From Halobacillus salinus (GTDB lineage: Bacteria > Bacillota > Bacilli > Bacillales > Halobacillaceae): a DNA stretch of 64,000 nucleotides. The stretch lies in the NCBI RefSeq assembly GCF_004684905.1, contig NZ_SRJC01000003.1, forward strand, positions 299,415 to 363,414, in the 5' to 3' direction. Below are positions 9,396-17,448 of this stretch, in pieces. Under the pieces are notes generated by a model. It was not told the DNA's origin and did no database searches. It saw only the letters and a list, made by a program, of their open reading frames with translations. Position numbers and translations under genes: made by a program. Position 1 is the stretch's first letter, and every line of letters starts with the position of its first letter.

Positions 9396-9409
9396 TATAA
9401 GCGCTTTCA
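9396..9409 (-). promoter_or_regulatory. cre-like site 1 upstream of the acid-sugar operon
   Basis: The minus strand reads TGAAAGCGCTTATA, one mismatch from the CcpA consensus, and overlaps a TATAAT-like -10 box. Binding there would block transcription of the permease operon. Confidence 0.55.
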
Positions 9410-9416
9410 ATAAAAA

Positions 9417-9430
9417 TAATAACGCTTACA
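9417..9430 (-). promoter_or_regulatory. cre-like site 2 upstream of the acid-sugar operon
   Basis: The minus strand reads TGTAAGCGTTATTA, one mismatch from the cre consensus. It lies 21 bp, two helical turns, from site 1, so both would be on one DNA face. Confidence 0.5.
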
Positions 9431-9490
9431 AATTAAAAAAGCAACACTTTTTCGAATGTTTTATTTAATTTTTCAACAACCTTTAACGTG

Positions 9491-9511
9491 TTTGTTTCAT
9501 TTTGAAACAAA
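9491..9511. promoter_or_regulatory. Candidate operator for the PrpR-like regulator
   Basis: A perfect 9-bp inverted repeat TTTGTTTCA / TGAAACAAA around TTT, about 150 bp upstream of the permease start and just beyond the regulator terminator. The position and symmetry suit a dimeric activator with a Fis-type helix-turn-helix. Which protein binds is inferred. Confidence 0.5.
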
Positions 9512-9515
9512 ACGA

Positions 9516-9540
9516 CGCAAACTCATGAATTGAGTTTGCG
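9516..9540 (-). terminator. Hairpin terminator of the PrpR-like regulator gene
   Basis: CGCAAACTCA / TGAGTTTGCG with a five-base loop spans the stop codon. On the minus strand it is followed by the T-rich CGTTTTGTTT. Confidence 0.65.
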
Positions 9541-11262
9541 CCATAATGTTGTTCTATTCATCCCGAGCCTTTGAGCTACTTTGGACTGGTTGTGGTTTTC
9601 CTCTTCCATCACTTTATTGATGATTTGTTTCTCCATTTCTTTCAATGTTCCTTGAAGGACGATAGTCGAAGATACATCCGTACCTTCCGCCCCTTCGCCT
9701 AGTTCACCTAACGCAGAGACCACGTTTTCTTTTGTGATATATGGTTCTGAAGTGTCCATGGCTAATTGATCTACTACTTGCTTCAGTTCTGCAATATTCC
9801 CCCGCCAAGAGTGATTCCTTAATTCAGCTAGTGCACTACCCCGTATCCCTATGGCTTCATAACCATAGTTCATGTGGTTCCAAGAAATGAAGGCTTGAAC
9901 CATTTCTTTTATATCTTCAATCCTTTCAGATAAGTCCGGTAAAGTGATCTTTATAGAAGGGAGCTTGTAATATAAATCAAAATCAAATTCATCGTCTTCC
10001 ACCATCTTTTGAATGCTAGGTTCCGAGAGTATAATGATTTTGTATTTCTTACTCAATTCTTGTACGACAGATCTTAACTGCGAACTCTTGTCAGCACGGT
10101 GAATATTCTTTAGCACAATAGATGCTTCATTCGGGAGGAGCATGCCCTCCGTTTGAAATAGCCGGGTAGCCTCATCAGTTTCCACTTCGGCAAAATCAAT
10201 CATTAATAATGGTGCCATCTGACCGTACCGCTCAAAGTGAAGGTTCCGTGCGTACATAGTCTTGCCCGTACCAGGCTTTCCTTCAATCCATATAGGGCGA
10301 TCTAATTCCGAGTAACTTTTGAGATTCTCCCTTAAAGTATTGGCTGTATGACTAGACCCTGAAATCGGGATATGAAAAGAATTGGTCAGTACAGCAATCC
10401 CTTCCCTCTCCTTTAACCATCGTTCCTGAAAGACAAATGTCATTTTACTGTCTCCGCCTAAATGAGGGTATCCTAGTACGAAATACGTCTTGTCTCCAAA
10501 GGGCATTACTCCCCATGACTCTTTCTCTTTCTCTTTCTCTTTCTCTATCATAGAAGAAACAACCTTCTTGTCCAGAGAGCCTTCCAGTTCACGGAAAAGA
10601 TCATTTGCCAGGATCACCTGTTGGTCCTGATTGAGAGTAACTATTGGGTATGGAAAATGTTCGAAGACCTCATTGTATAAAAAGCTTTGAGCCTGAATTT
10701 TTCTCTTCATCTGATATAGCCGCTTCGCCTCTTGAAAAGATTCGATGACAGCCTCTTTTCCAGACGTGATCAATATACCTTGCAAGCCGTGTTGCTCTGC
10801 TTGCCTTACTGTAACGACATCTCCTATGATGACAGAATACCCTTCTTCTTTAAGGTCAGCTAAAAGCTCTGTCACTTCTTTTCTACTTTCAATTGTAATG
10901 GTCCTTACATCCATATCTAAGATGTTACAAATTGTAGAGGCACCTTGAGATATGTTAGGAAAGCCCACTAAAGCGGACTTCCCATCCATATTCTTCAATA
11001 GAGCGAATATCCGGAGCATGTCATAACCGCTGATCTTAACATCCACCACCGGAATACTTACTTCATCCTCGATTTGCCTGGCAGTTCCACCACGGCTGAT
11101 AATTAAGTCATACCCTTCAGACTCAGCCTCTCTGGCAGCTTGTATTCCTTCTTCTAAATTCCCCACTTTTGTATCTATCAATAACTCTTTATCAAAATCA
11201 TGATATTTCCTAACTATTTCAGCCAACCCATGGTAAGGGGCTATAAACAGAACTTTTATCAT
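9523..11262 (-). CDS. PrpR-like regulator: PrpR_N, PAS-like, degenerate AAA+ and Fis-type HTH
   Basis: A 579-aa protein. Residues 1-190 resemble the PrpR_N effector domain (DLIISRGGTARQIE), followed by a PAS-like part (NQDQQVILANDLF). An AAA+ domain has Walker A GKPGTGKT near residue 335, and a C-terminal HTH_8 reads NQSKVAQRLGMNRTTLWRKL. Between Walker A and the Walker B position (ASIVLKNIH, no acidic DE) there is no GAFTGA loop, so it should not remodel sigma-54 polymerase. It lies upstream of the acid-sugar operon, in the same direction, and probably senses an acid-sugar intermediate. I used the ATG preceded by AAGGAG rather than an in-frame ATG 11 codons upstream. E/K-rich spacer near 240. 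Confidence 0.85.
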   Translation of the reverse strand: MIKVLFIAPYHGLAEIVRKYHDFDKELLIDTKVGNLEEGIQAAREAESEGYDLIISRGGTARQIEDEVSIPVVDVKISGYDMLRIFALLKNMDGKSALVGFPNISQGASTICNILDMDVRTITIESRKEVTELLADLKEEGYSVIIGDVVTVRQAEQHGLQGILITSGKEAVIESFQEAKRLYQMKRKIQAQSFLYNEVFEHFPYPIVTLNQDQQVILANDLFRELEGSLDKKVVSSMIEKEKEKEKESWGVMPFGDKTYFVLGYPHLGGDSKMTFVFQERWLKEREGIAVLTNSFHIPISGSSHTANTLRENLKSYSELDRPIWIEGKPGTGKTMYARNLHFERYGQMAPLLMIDFAEVETDEATRLFQTEGMLLPNEASIVLKNIHRADKSSQLRSVVQELSKKYKIIILSEPSIQKMVEDDEFDFDLYYKLPSIKITLPDLSERIEDIKEMVQAFISWNHMNYGYEAIGIRGSALAELRNHSWRGNIAELKQVVDQLAMDTSEPYITKENVVSALGELGEGAEGTDVSSTIVLQGTLKEMEKQIINKVMEEENHNQSKVAQRLGMNRTTLWRKLNS

Positions 11263-11400
11263 TGCAGACTCCTTATTTGTTGCAAATTTAAACAATTATA
11301 TCTTTTCATATCCATCATTGTTTATCAAGTTTTACCAACATATATGCTAAGCAACCATTGAGATCGCACTTCACAATTCCGCCACAAATCTATGTACAAA

Positions 11401-11418
11401 TTGTGAAATACATCACAA
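11401..11418. promoter_or_regulatory. Fnr/Rex-like operator upstream of doxX
   Basis: TTGTGA-N6-TCACAA is a perfect match to the CRP/Fnr-type palindrome and one mismatch from the Rex operator. It lies 28 bp upstream of a TATACT -10 box (11446-11451) that has no good -35 box, as expected for an activated promoter. Control by oxygen or NADH level is inferred. Confidence 0.6.
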
Positions 11419-11523
11419 ACTATGGAAATAAATGCTTAACCAGAATATACTAAGAGTGTAAAGAAAACCACCACACATCACATCATGTGAAATGGTGAAC
11501 AAACTTTTAAGGAGTTGAGAAAG

Positions 11524-12027
11524 ATGAACAAATGGCTCAGAAACAACGACAAAGTGGCAATGGTATTAGCAGTTATTCGTATTTACTTAGGGTACACTTG
11601 GCTCACAGCAGGCATCGGCAAACTTACTGGAGGATTCGAAACAAGTGGTTTCTTACAAGGGGCAATCGCTCAAGCAGAAGGCGCACACCCAGCGGTGCAA
11701 CCATGGTGGGCAGCATTCCTAGAAAACGTCGCTTTACCAAATCATGAACTATTCACATTCCTTGTCATGTGGGGAGAAATTCTTGTAGGGATCGCACTCA
11801 TACTCGGTTTATTCACAAACTTTGCAGCTCTAGCCGGCATTTTCATGAACTTCGCCTTCCTATTCAGCGGCACAACCAGCACCAACCCGCAAATGGTAGT
11901 ATTGACCGTCTTCTTGATTGTAGCTGGTGCGAACGCAGGCAAATACGGATTAGACAGATGGGTTATGCCTTACCTTAAAGAACAACCAGTCGTTCAGAAA
12001 TACCTTCACTTACCAAGACATGCATAG
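11524..12027 (+). CDS. DoxX family membrane protein
   Basis: A 167-aa protein with four hydrophobic segments. It has RIYLGYTWLTAGIGKLTGG near the N-terminus and WGEILVGIALILGLFT mid-protein, typical of DoxX/DoxD-like proteins found with thiosulfate:quinone oxidoreductases and other respiratory or redox functions. The biochemical role of stand-alone Firmicute members is not settled. It is monocistronic, with AAGGAG 9 nt before the ATG and a hairpin terminator after it. The Fnr/Rex-like operator upstream points to regulation by oxygen or redox state. An in-frame TTG three codons upstream overlaps the ribosome binding site and was rejected. Confidence 0.88.
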   Translation: MNKWLRNNDKVAMVLAVIRIYLGYTWLTAGIGKLTGGFETSGFLQGAIAQAEGAHPAVQPWWAAFLENVALPNHELFTFLVMWGEILVGIALILGLFTNFAALAGIFMNFAFLFSGTTSTNPQMVVLTVFLIVAGANAGKYGLDRWVMPYLKEQPVVQKYLHLPRHA

Positions 12028-12034
12028 AACAAAA

Positions 12035-12075
12035 TAAGGAAGAGAAAGCACTCAGTATCTGCTTTCTCTTCCTTA
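12035..12075. terminator. Bidirectional hairpin between doxX and glcF
   Basis: A 16-bp stem (TAAGGAAGAGAAAGCA and its complement) with a 9-nt loop lies between the converging genes. The minus-strand side continues into TTATTTTGTT, so it best terminates the MurNAc/lactate operon. Confidence 0.8.
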
Positions 12076-12085
12076 TCGCGCGCGG

Positions 12086-13351
12086 TCAGTAGCGAGACTC
12101 CGGATCCGCTTCCATCAGTAAATCGACCAGATGGACAGCTTCACTCTCCATCCCTTCCCGCTTGATTCCGAGCTTCATTTGCAGCAAGCACCCTGGATTG
12201 GATGTTACTACTTGATCCGCTCCCGTCCGGCACACGTCTTCCATCTTCACATCCAACACATCCATCGAATCTTCATGCTGGACCAAATTGTAAACACCCG
12301 CCGATCCACAACAGAACCCAGGGCGCTCCAACTCTTCCAATTGGAGTCCCGGAACTTTCCGAAGCAATTCAAGCGGCGGCTCGACCACTTTCTGCACATA
12401 CGTCATATGGCAGGAAGGCTGATACGTCACCGTCTGATCGACCTCTTTAGAAAACGCTAGCCCGTCCATCTCAACAAGTACTTCCGATATATCTTTCACC
12501 CGACTCGAAAACGCCACTGCTCGCTCATGCCATTCCGTTCCCTCTTCAAAAAGAGACGGATAATCGATCATTTGAGCACCACATCCACCGGCATTCTCGA
12601 CAATATAATCGAACTGCTCCTCTTCATAAGCGGCAATATTCTGTTTCGCAAGCTCGATCGCCTTTTCCTTCTTACCAGAATGCGCATGCAGCGCACCGCA
12701 GCACGTCTGATTTTCCGGCAAAACGACTTCCGCCCCACTCCGGAGCAGTAACTCAATCGTCGACTCATTGCTGCCGAAGAAGACACTATCCATGATACAC
12801 CCTGTGAAAAAGCCGACCTTCTTCACTGCCGGACGCTTCCGCATATACCTCGTCGCGCGCTCGTTCCGTTTCGCGGGAGAAGGCATCTCAGGTAAGATTC
12901 CAGCGAACGCCTCCAAGTGAAGCGGCATTTTCCAAGGCAGTCGGTCCGCAATCCGGTCAGCACCAGACTTCTGGAAAAGCCACGTCGCAACCCCGAGTCG
13001 ATCCATCCACCTTCTAGAAGGAATGAAATCATCAAAAAGGAACGATTCGACCGCTCCTGTCTGTTTCGATTCGTCCAACACTTCCTTGGCATTTTCCAAA
13101 ATCGATCCGTATTGAACATTCGTCGGACACACGGAAGTACAAGCCATACAGCCGAGACACTTCTCGATCGGTTCTTCCATGTCTTCCACCGACGCTTTCC
13201 CTTCCGCCACCATTTTCACCAAATTGATGCGCCCGCGGGGAGAATGGGTTTCCGACTCCATCGTTTCATACGTCGGACAAGCCGGAAGACAATAGCCACA
13301 CTGCACACAGTCGAATGTCAGATCATAGGCATGCTTCAATCCGTCAGTCAT
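12086..13351 (-). CDS. glcF: GlcF-type iron-sulfur subunit, probable D-lactate dehydrogenase subunit
   Basis: A 421-aa protein with two 4Fe-4S motifs, CVQCGYCLPACP near residue 17 and CLGCMACTSVCP near 67, and two CCG domains (NQTCCGALHAHSG, RPGFCCGSAG). This is the electron-transfer partner of GlcD-type flavoproteins that oxidise 2-hydroxy acids and pass electrons to the quinone pool. It overlaps the glcD stop by 8 nt. I used the ATG giving MTDGLKHAY, which matches the family N-terminus, instead of a TTG 11 codons upstream. Family convention says glycolate oxidase, but the operon also encodes MurQ, which releases D-lactate, so D-lactate is the likelier substrate. Confidence 0.88.
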   Translation of the reverse strand: MTDGLKHAYDLTFDCVQCGYCLPACPTYETMESETHSPRGRINLVKMVAEGKASVEDMEEPIEKCLGCMACTSVCPTNVQYGSILENAKEVLDESKQTGAVESFLFDDFIPSRRWMDRLGVATWLFQKSGADRIADRLPWKMPLHLEAFAGILPEMPSPAKRNERATRYMRKRPAVKKVGFFTGCIMDSVFFGSNESTIELLLRSGAEVVLPENQTCCGALHAHSGKKEKAIELAKQNIAAYEEEQFDYIVENAGGCGAQMIDYPSLFEEGTEWHERAVAFSSRVKDISEVLVEMDGLAFSKEVDQTVTYQPSCHMTYVQKVVEPPLELLRKVPGLQLEELERPGFCCGSAGVYNLVQHEDSMDVLDVKMEDVCRTGADQVVTSNPGCLLQMKLGIKREGMESEAVHLVDLLMEADPESRY

Positions 13352-14747
13352 TGCGCAGCACCAGCTTCTGGCCTTTTTCCGCAAAAATCTTCCCAGGGTT
13401 CAAAATGTTATTCGGGTCCCACACTTGTTTGATCCGCCTCATCATGTCGACGCCGACGTCCCCTAACTCCATTTCCATGAACGGAGCCTTCATCGTCCCG
13501 ATTCCGTGCTCACCCGACAACGTGCCTCCAAGCTCGATTGCCGCTTCGAACATCTCTTCGACCGCGAGCTCAGCACGCTTCATCTCATCAGCATCACGTT
13601 GGTCGCACAAAATATTAGGATGGAGATTGCCATCCCCGGCATGACCGAACGCAACGACTTCGAGGTTATACTTTTCTTTGATCACTTGCAGCCGGTCCAT
13701 GAAGTCCGGAATCTTACTACGTGGCACCGTCGCATCCTCAGATACCTTCGTCGGCTTGATCTTCGCAATCGCAGGTGACACTTGCTTCCTCGCATGCCAG
13801 AGCTTCGCCGCTTCCTCGTCGCTTTCCGGAATGATGATATCCTTCGCCTTCATGTCCTTCATGATCGCTTCGATCTTCTCCTGCTCGACCCTTAGCGCTT
13901 CCTCCGGCCCGTCCAGTTCGACGAGAATGATCGCAGCAGCATCAACAGGAAGGCCAATCGGTTGGAACTGCTCGACCGCAACGACACAAGCCTGGTCCAT
14001 AAACTCTAGCTTCGAAGGCAATACCCCTGACGTCAACGTCCGCGATATCGCTTCACCTGCTGTCCGGACTTCGTTGAACGCGACCATCATCGTCCTGACA
14101 GCCGGCGGCTTCGGCATCAGCTTCAATGTCGCTTCGACAATGACAGCAAGCGTCCCTTCAGAGCCCACGATCAACTTCGTCAGGTCATAGCCGGTCACGT
14201 TCTTGATCGTTTGCCCGCCGGTCCGGATCAATTCACCTTCCGGGGTGACGACTTCCAAACCGAGCACATGGTCTTTCGTCACACCGTATTTCAACCCACG
14301 CGGCCCACCAGAATTCTCCGCCAGATTGCCTCCGATCGTCGCCACGTGTGCACTACTCGGGTCCGGCGCATACATGAGGCCATATTTTTCCGCTTCTTTA
14401 TTGATATCACCTGTCCGCACACTCGGCGAAACGGTCACTGTCAAATCGTCTGGCCTGACTTCAATCCGAGCAGGAAGCTTCGATAAGTCGAGGACGATTC
14501 CACCGTGCACCGGGAGCGGTCCGCCGCTCAAGCACGTCCCTGCCCCGCGCGGATAAACAGGCACACCATACTCATTGGCAAGCTTCAAGATCCTCGCAAC
14601 TTCATACTTATCCTTCACCTGCACGACCGCTTCCGGCAAATGCTCCCCGAACGACGCATCGAAACTATAACTGTACAGATCCGCAACTTCCGTCAACACG
14701 CGCCCTTTTTCCAAGCAATCTTCCAGGGGCTTGAGCCACTTGTTCAC
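13344..14747 (-). CDS. glcD: GlcD-type FAD-linked oxidase, probable D-lactate dehydrogenase subunit
   Basis: A 467-aa flavoprotein of the vanillyl-alcohol-oxidase fold. The FAD site has YPRGAGTCLSGG near residue 75 and HVATIGGNLAENSGG near 130; the C-terminal part has FGHAGDGNLHPNILC and SGEHGIGT. The family oxidises glycolate or D-lactate. The stop of the RpiR regulator gene is 1 nt upstream and the iron-sulfur subunit overlaps downstream, so it is the seventh gene of the N-acetylmuramic acid operon. MurQ cleaves MurNAc 6-phosphate into GlcNAc 6-phosphate and D-lactate, and this pair would convert the lactate to pyruvate. The substrate is inferred from context. Confidence 0.9.
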   Translation of the reverse strand: MNKWLKPLEDCLEKGRVLTEVADLYSYSFDASFGEHLPEAVVQVKDKYEVARILKLANEYGVPVYPRGAGTCLSGGPLPVHGGIVLDLSKLPARIEVRPDDLTVTVSPSVRTGDINKEAEKYGLMYAPDPSSAHVATIGGNLAENSGGPRGLKYGVTKDHVLGLEVVTPEGELIRTGGQTIKNVTGYDLTKLIVGSEGTLAVIVEATLKLMPKPPAVRTMMVAFNEVRTAGEAISRTLTSGVLPSKLEFMDQACVVAVEQFQPIGLPVDAAAIILVELDGPEEALRVEQEKIEAIMKDMKAKDIIIPESDEEAAKLWHARKQVSPAIAKIKPTKVSEDATVPRSKIPDFMDRLQVIKEKYNLEVVAFGHAGDGNLHPNILCDQRDADEMKRAELAVEEMFEAAIELGGTLSGEHGIGTMKAPFMEMELGDVGVDMMRRIKQVWDPNNILNPGKIFAEKGQKLVLRND

Positions 14748-14748
14748 C

Positions 14749-15621
14749 TCAACCGTCTCCTTTCAATTGACTGATGACATCACTGATTTCGTTAAAATAG
14801 ACCGACGCCTCGTCCCACTGATCCGTCACCAGATGGACGAAGAGGATATCGATCATATGCAGCTGGGCAAGGCGGGACGACGTCGCACCGCTCCGGAACG
14901 GGGCCGGAATCTCTCTGGAGGCAGATATGTAAAGCGAGACATCGGCAAACGACGTTACTCTTGAATTTCCATACCGCGTCAAACTGATGGTTTTCGCACC
15001 CTTCGACTGGGCGATTTCCATGATTTTCGCCGTTTCATACGTCTCACCGGAAAAAGAGATCCCGAACACGACATCCGACTCGTCTACGTTCGCGATGTTC
15101 ATCGCCGCGTTATGCAAATCGGTGAAAGCGGACGTCGCCCGGTTCATGCGCAAGAACTTCTGCTGGGCATCCTGCGCAATAATGCCGGAAGCTCCGACCC
15201 CGAAGAAGTGGATGCGCCTCGCTTCCTTCAACAGCTGCACCGCTTTTGATAACGTCTCGTAATCGACGAGCTCGGATGTCTCCTTAATCGCCTGCAAATT
15301 GTTATTGGTCACTTTTTCTACTATTTCATAAGGCTCTTCCCCCGGCTGGATATCCCGAAACTTGGACTCCGGTCGTTTATGGAGGTCGCCTGAGATCCGT
15401 AGTTTCAGCTCCTGAAGCCCCTTCAGCCCCAGTGACTTGCATAAGCGAATCACCGCCGCGCTGCTCGTCGAACTCAGTTCACCGAGCTGAGCCGCTGTGC
15501 AATGGATCGCTTCATGCGGATGCTCCAGGATGAACTTCGCTATTTTCTTCTCAGAGGGCGGCAGTTTCTCCTGCATCTCTGTCAGCATCATCAATCCGCC
15601 CGTTAATCCGTTCTTCATCAT
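14749..15621 (-). CDS. murR: MurR/RpiR family transcriptional regulator
   Basis: About 290 aa, with an N-terminal RpiR helix-turn-helix (ELSSTSSAAVIRLCKSLGLK) and a C-terminal SIS sugar-phosphate domain (FFGVGASGIIAQDAQQKF, FGISFSGETYETAK). E. coli MurR represses MurNAc use and is released by MurNAc 6-phosphate, so the same ligand is likely here. It lies within the operon, between the permease and glcD genes. Two ATG codons and two GTG codons are clustered at the start; the ATG at 15621 is about 10 nt from AAGGATAGG and is preferred. Confidence 0.87.
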   Translation of the reverse strand: MMKNGLTGGLMMLTEMQEKLPPSEKKIAKFILEHPHEAIHCTAAQLGELSSTSSAAVIRLCKSLGLKGLQELKLRISGDLHKRPESKFRDIQPGEEPYEIVEKVTNNNLQAIKETSELVDYETLSKAVQLLKEARRIHFFGVGASGIIAQDAQQKFLRMNRATSAFTDLHNAAMNIANVDESDVVFGISFSGETYETAKIMEIAQSKGAKTISLTRYGNSRVTSFADVSLYISASREIPAPFRSGATSSRLAQLHMIDILFVHLVTDQWDEASVYFNEISDVISQLKGDG

Positions 15622-15632
15622 CGACACCACAC

Positions 15633-16469
15633 CTATCCTTTAATCGCACCTTCTGTCATACCTTTGACAATCCGTCGCTGGAAGATCGCATACAACACAA
15701 TCACCGGCACAATCGCGATGACGAGACTCGCAAACAACGTCCCCCACGCGTTTGTGTACTGCGTTTCATTACTGATGTAATCAATCGCCAAAGCGAGCGT
15801 GTAATTCTCTTCACTTTGTAGAAAAATCAAAGCCATGAAATATTCGTTCCAAAATTGGATCATATTCATGATCGTAACCGTAATGATCCCGGTTGTCGAC
15901 AGCGGCGTAATGATTTTCCAAAGGATGCCGTACGGAGACATCCCGTCGATCGCCGCCGCTTCCTCAAGCGATTTCGGAATCGTCGCCATGAAACTCGTCA
16001 GCACGAAAATACTGAACGGAAGCTGACTGACCGCATACACGATCGCAAGTCCGAAGATATTATCAAGCAGATTCAGCTGCATCAATAAGAAGAAAAGCGG
16101 AATCCACCCCAGCACCATCGGAATCATCATCGCAGAAATGTATATCGTGAAAAGGAGCCGGTTGCCGCGGAAGCGAATCCGCTCGAGCGCATAAGAGGTC
16201 GGAATCGCCATTGCCAATGTCAGCAAGGCACCGAGCCCTGTTACGATCAAACTATTGAACACGCTGATGTCGATGTTGTAGTTGCTCCAGGCATCAGCAA
16301 AATTTTGAAAGTTGAACACTTCTGGCAGTCCCCACGGGTTCGCATAAATCTCCGCATTCGACTTGAACGCACCGAGAATCATCCAAATGATCGGATAGAG
16401 GACGGCGAGTGCCCATAGCACAAGCGGAATACGCACAACGGACCTCGAGAGCCATCTTCTTTGTTTCAT
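15633..16469 (-). CDS. Carbohydrate ABC transporter permease (MalG type)
   Basis: A 278-aa protein with six hydrophobic segments and the EAA loop EEAAAIDGMSPYGILWKIITPL, shown here only in part: EAAAIDGMSPYGIL. It is the second inner-membrane subunit of a CUT1-type sugar importer, paired with the MalF-like gene 18 nt upstream. No ATPase gene is present in the operon, so a shared MsmX-type ATPase encoded elsewhere is expected. The cargo is probably MurNAc or a MurNAc-containing muropeptide sugar, judged from murQ and the kinase. Confidence 0.9.
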   Translation of the reverse strand: MKQRRWLSRSVVRIPLVLWALAVLYPIIWMILGAFKSNAEIYANPWGLPEVFNFQNFADAWSNYNIDISVFNSLIVTGLGALLTLAMAIPTSYALERIRFRGNRLLFTIYISAMMIPMVLGWIPLFFLLMQLNLLDNIFGLAIVYAVSQLPFSIFVLTSFMATIPKSLEEAAAIDGMSPYGILWKIITPLSTTGIITVTIMNMIQFWNEYFMALIFLQSEENYTLALAIDYISNETQYTNAWGTLFASLVIAIVPVIVLYAIFQRRIVKGMTEGAIKG

Positions 16470-16487
16470 GTCTTCCCCTCCTTCACA

Positions 16488-17381
16488 TTAATACTCCACT
16501 TTCTCGCGTCTCATCATGAATTGCATAATCACGACGGTGATCAACGACAAGATCAAAATCATGACGCCGATTGTCGCACCATAACCGAAGTTATATTTTA
16601 CAAAAGCCTGCTCATACAAGTACGACCCCATCACGTGCGTCGAGTTGTTCGGCCCCCCGCGCGTCATGACCTGGACGATGATGAACGAGCCGTTCAGCGT
16701 TGTAATGATGATATAGAGAATCGAGATCTTGATCTGCGGCCAGATCAGCGGCAACGTCACCTTCCAGAACTGCTGCCATTCTGTCGCTCCATCAATCTCC
16801 GCTGCTTCATAATAACTTTTCGATATGTTCGAAATTCCGCCCATCAGCATCAACATGAACAACCCGATCCCGGCCCACACGGAAGGTAGAACAAGACTCG
16901 GCAATGCCCACGTCTCACTTCCGAGCCACGGCTTCGTCCATTCCTCGAGCCCGATGAATTCAAGCCCAGAGTTGACGAGTCCGAGGTTCGGGTTATAGAT
17001 GAACGTCCACAAGATTCCGATGACGACGACCGACATAATATTAGGAAAGAAGAAGATAATCCGGTAAAAAGGCGCTTCCTTGATTCTCATCTGAGTGAGC
17101 GCCACCGCGAAGAACGTGGATAGGATCATAATGCCGATCACTTTGGCGACAACGAGAAAATAGTCATGAAGAATCGTGCGTGGAATAATTTCATCGCTGA
17201 ACAACCTCTTGTAGTTGTCGAACCCAACGAACTCTCCGACAGAAGAGGCACCGGACCACTCGAATAACGAATAATAAAGACCATTCACAAGCGGATACAG
17301 CGTAAAGACAGCAAACAAGATAAAGGTCGGGACAAGACAAAAGGCCAGGAACAAATACGACTGTTTTTTCGATTGGACCAC
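16488..17381 (-). CDS. Carbohydrate ABC transporter permease (MalF type)
   Basis: A 297-aa protein with six hydrophobic segments and the EAA loop YYEAAEIDGATEWQQFWKV. It is the first permease subunit of the CUT1-type importer. It starts with GTG, 9 nt after an AAGGGG ribosome binding site, 68 nt downstream of the binding-protein gene. Same operon as the MurNAc kinase and etherase. The specificity is inferred from those enzymes. Confidence 0.9.
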   Translation of the reverse strand: MVQSKKQSYLFLAFCLVPTFILFAVFTLYPLVNGLYYSLFEWSGASSVGEFVGFDNYKRLFSDEIIPRTILHDYFLVVAKVIGIMILSTFFAVALTQMRIKEAPFYRIIFFFPNIMSVVVIGILWTFIYNPNLGLVNSGLEFIGLEEWTKPWLGSETWALPSLVLPSVWAGIGLFMLMLMGGISNISKSYYEAAEIDGATEWQQFWKVTLPLIWPQIKISILYIIITTLNGSFIIVQVMTRGGPNNSTHVMGSYLYEQAFVKYNFGYGATIGVMILILSLITVVIMQFMMRREKVEY

Positions 17382-17448
17382 GTATGTACACCCCTTTTCT
17401 GTAAAAAGAGAATGTAGAGACTAGGAAGCCCCTACATTCATCTGTGAT

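Noticed and set aside
9340..9522. Sigma-54 promoter expected because a PrpR-like regulator is adjacent
   Set aside because: No GG-N10-GC pair on the minus strand. TTGTTGCAA near 9380 has the -12-like TTGCA but nothing resembling TGGCA 5 nt upstream.
13344..14747. Glycolate oxidase as the function of GlcD/GlcF
   Set aside because: Possible by family, but there is no glyoxylate gene nearby and the operon contains MurQ, which makes D-lactate. Kept only as an alternative.
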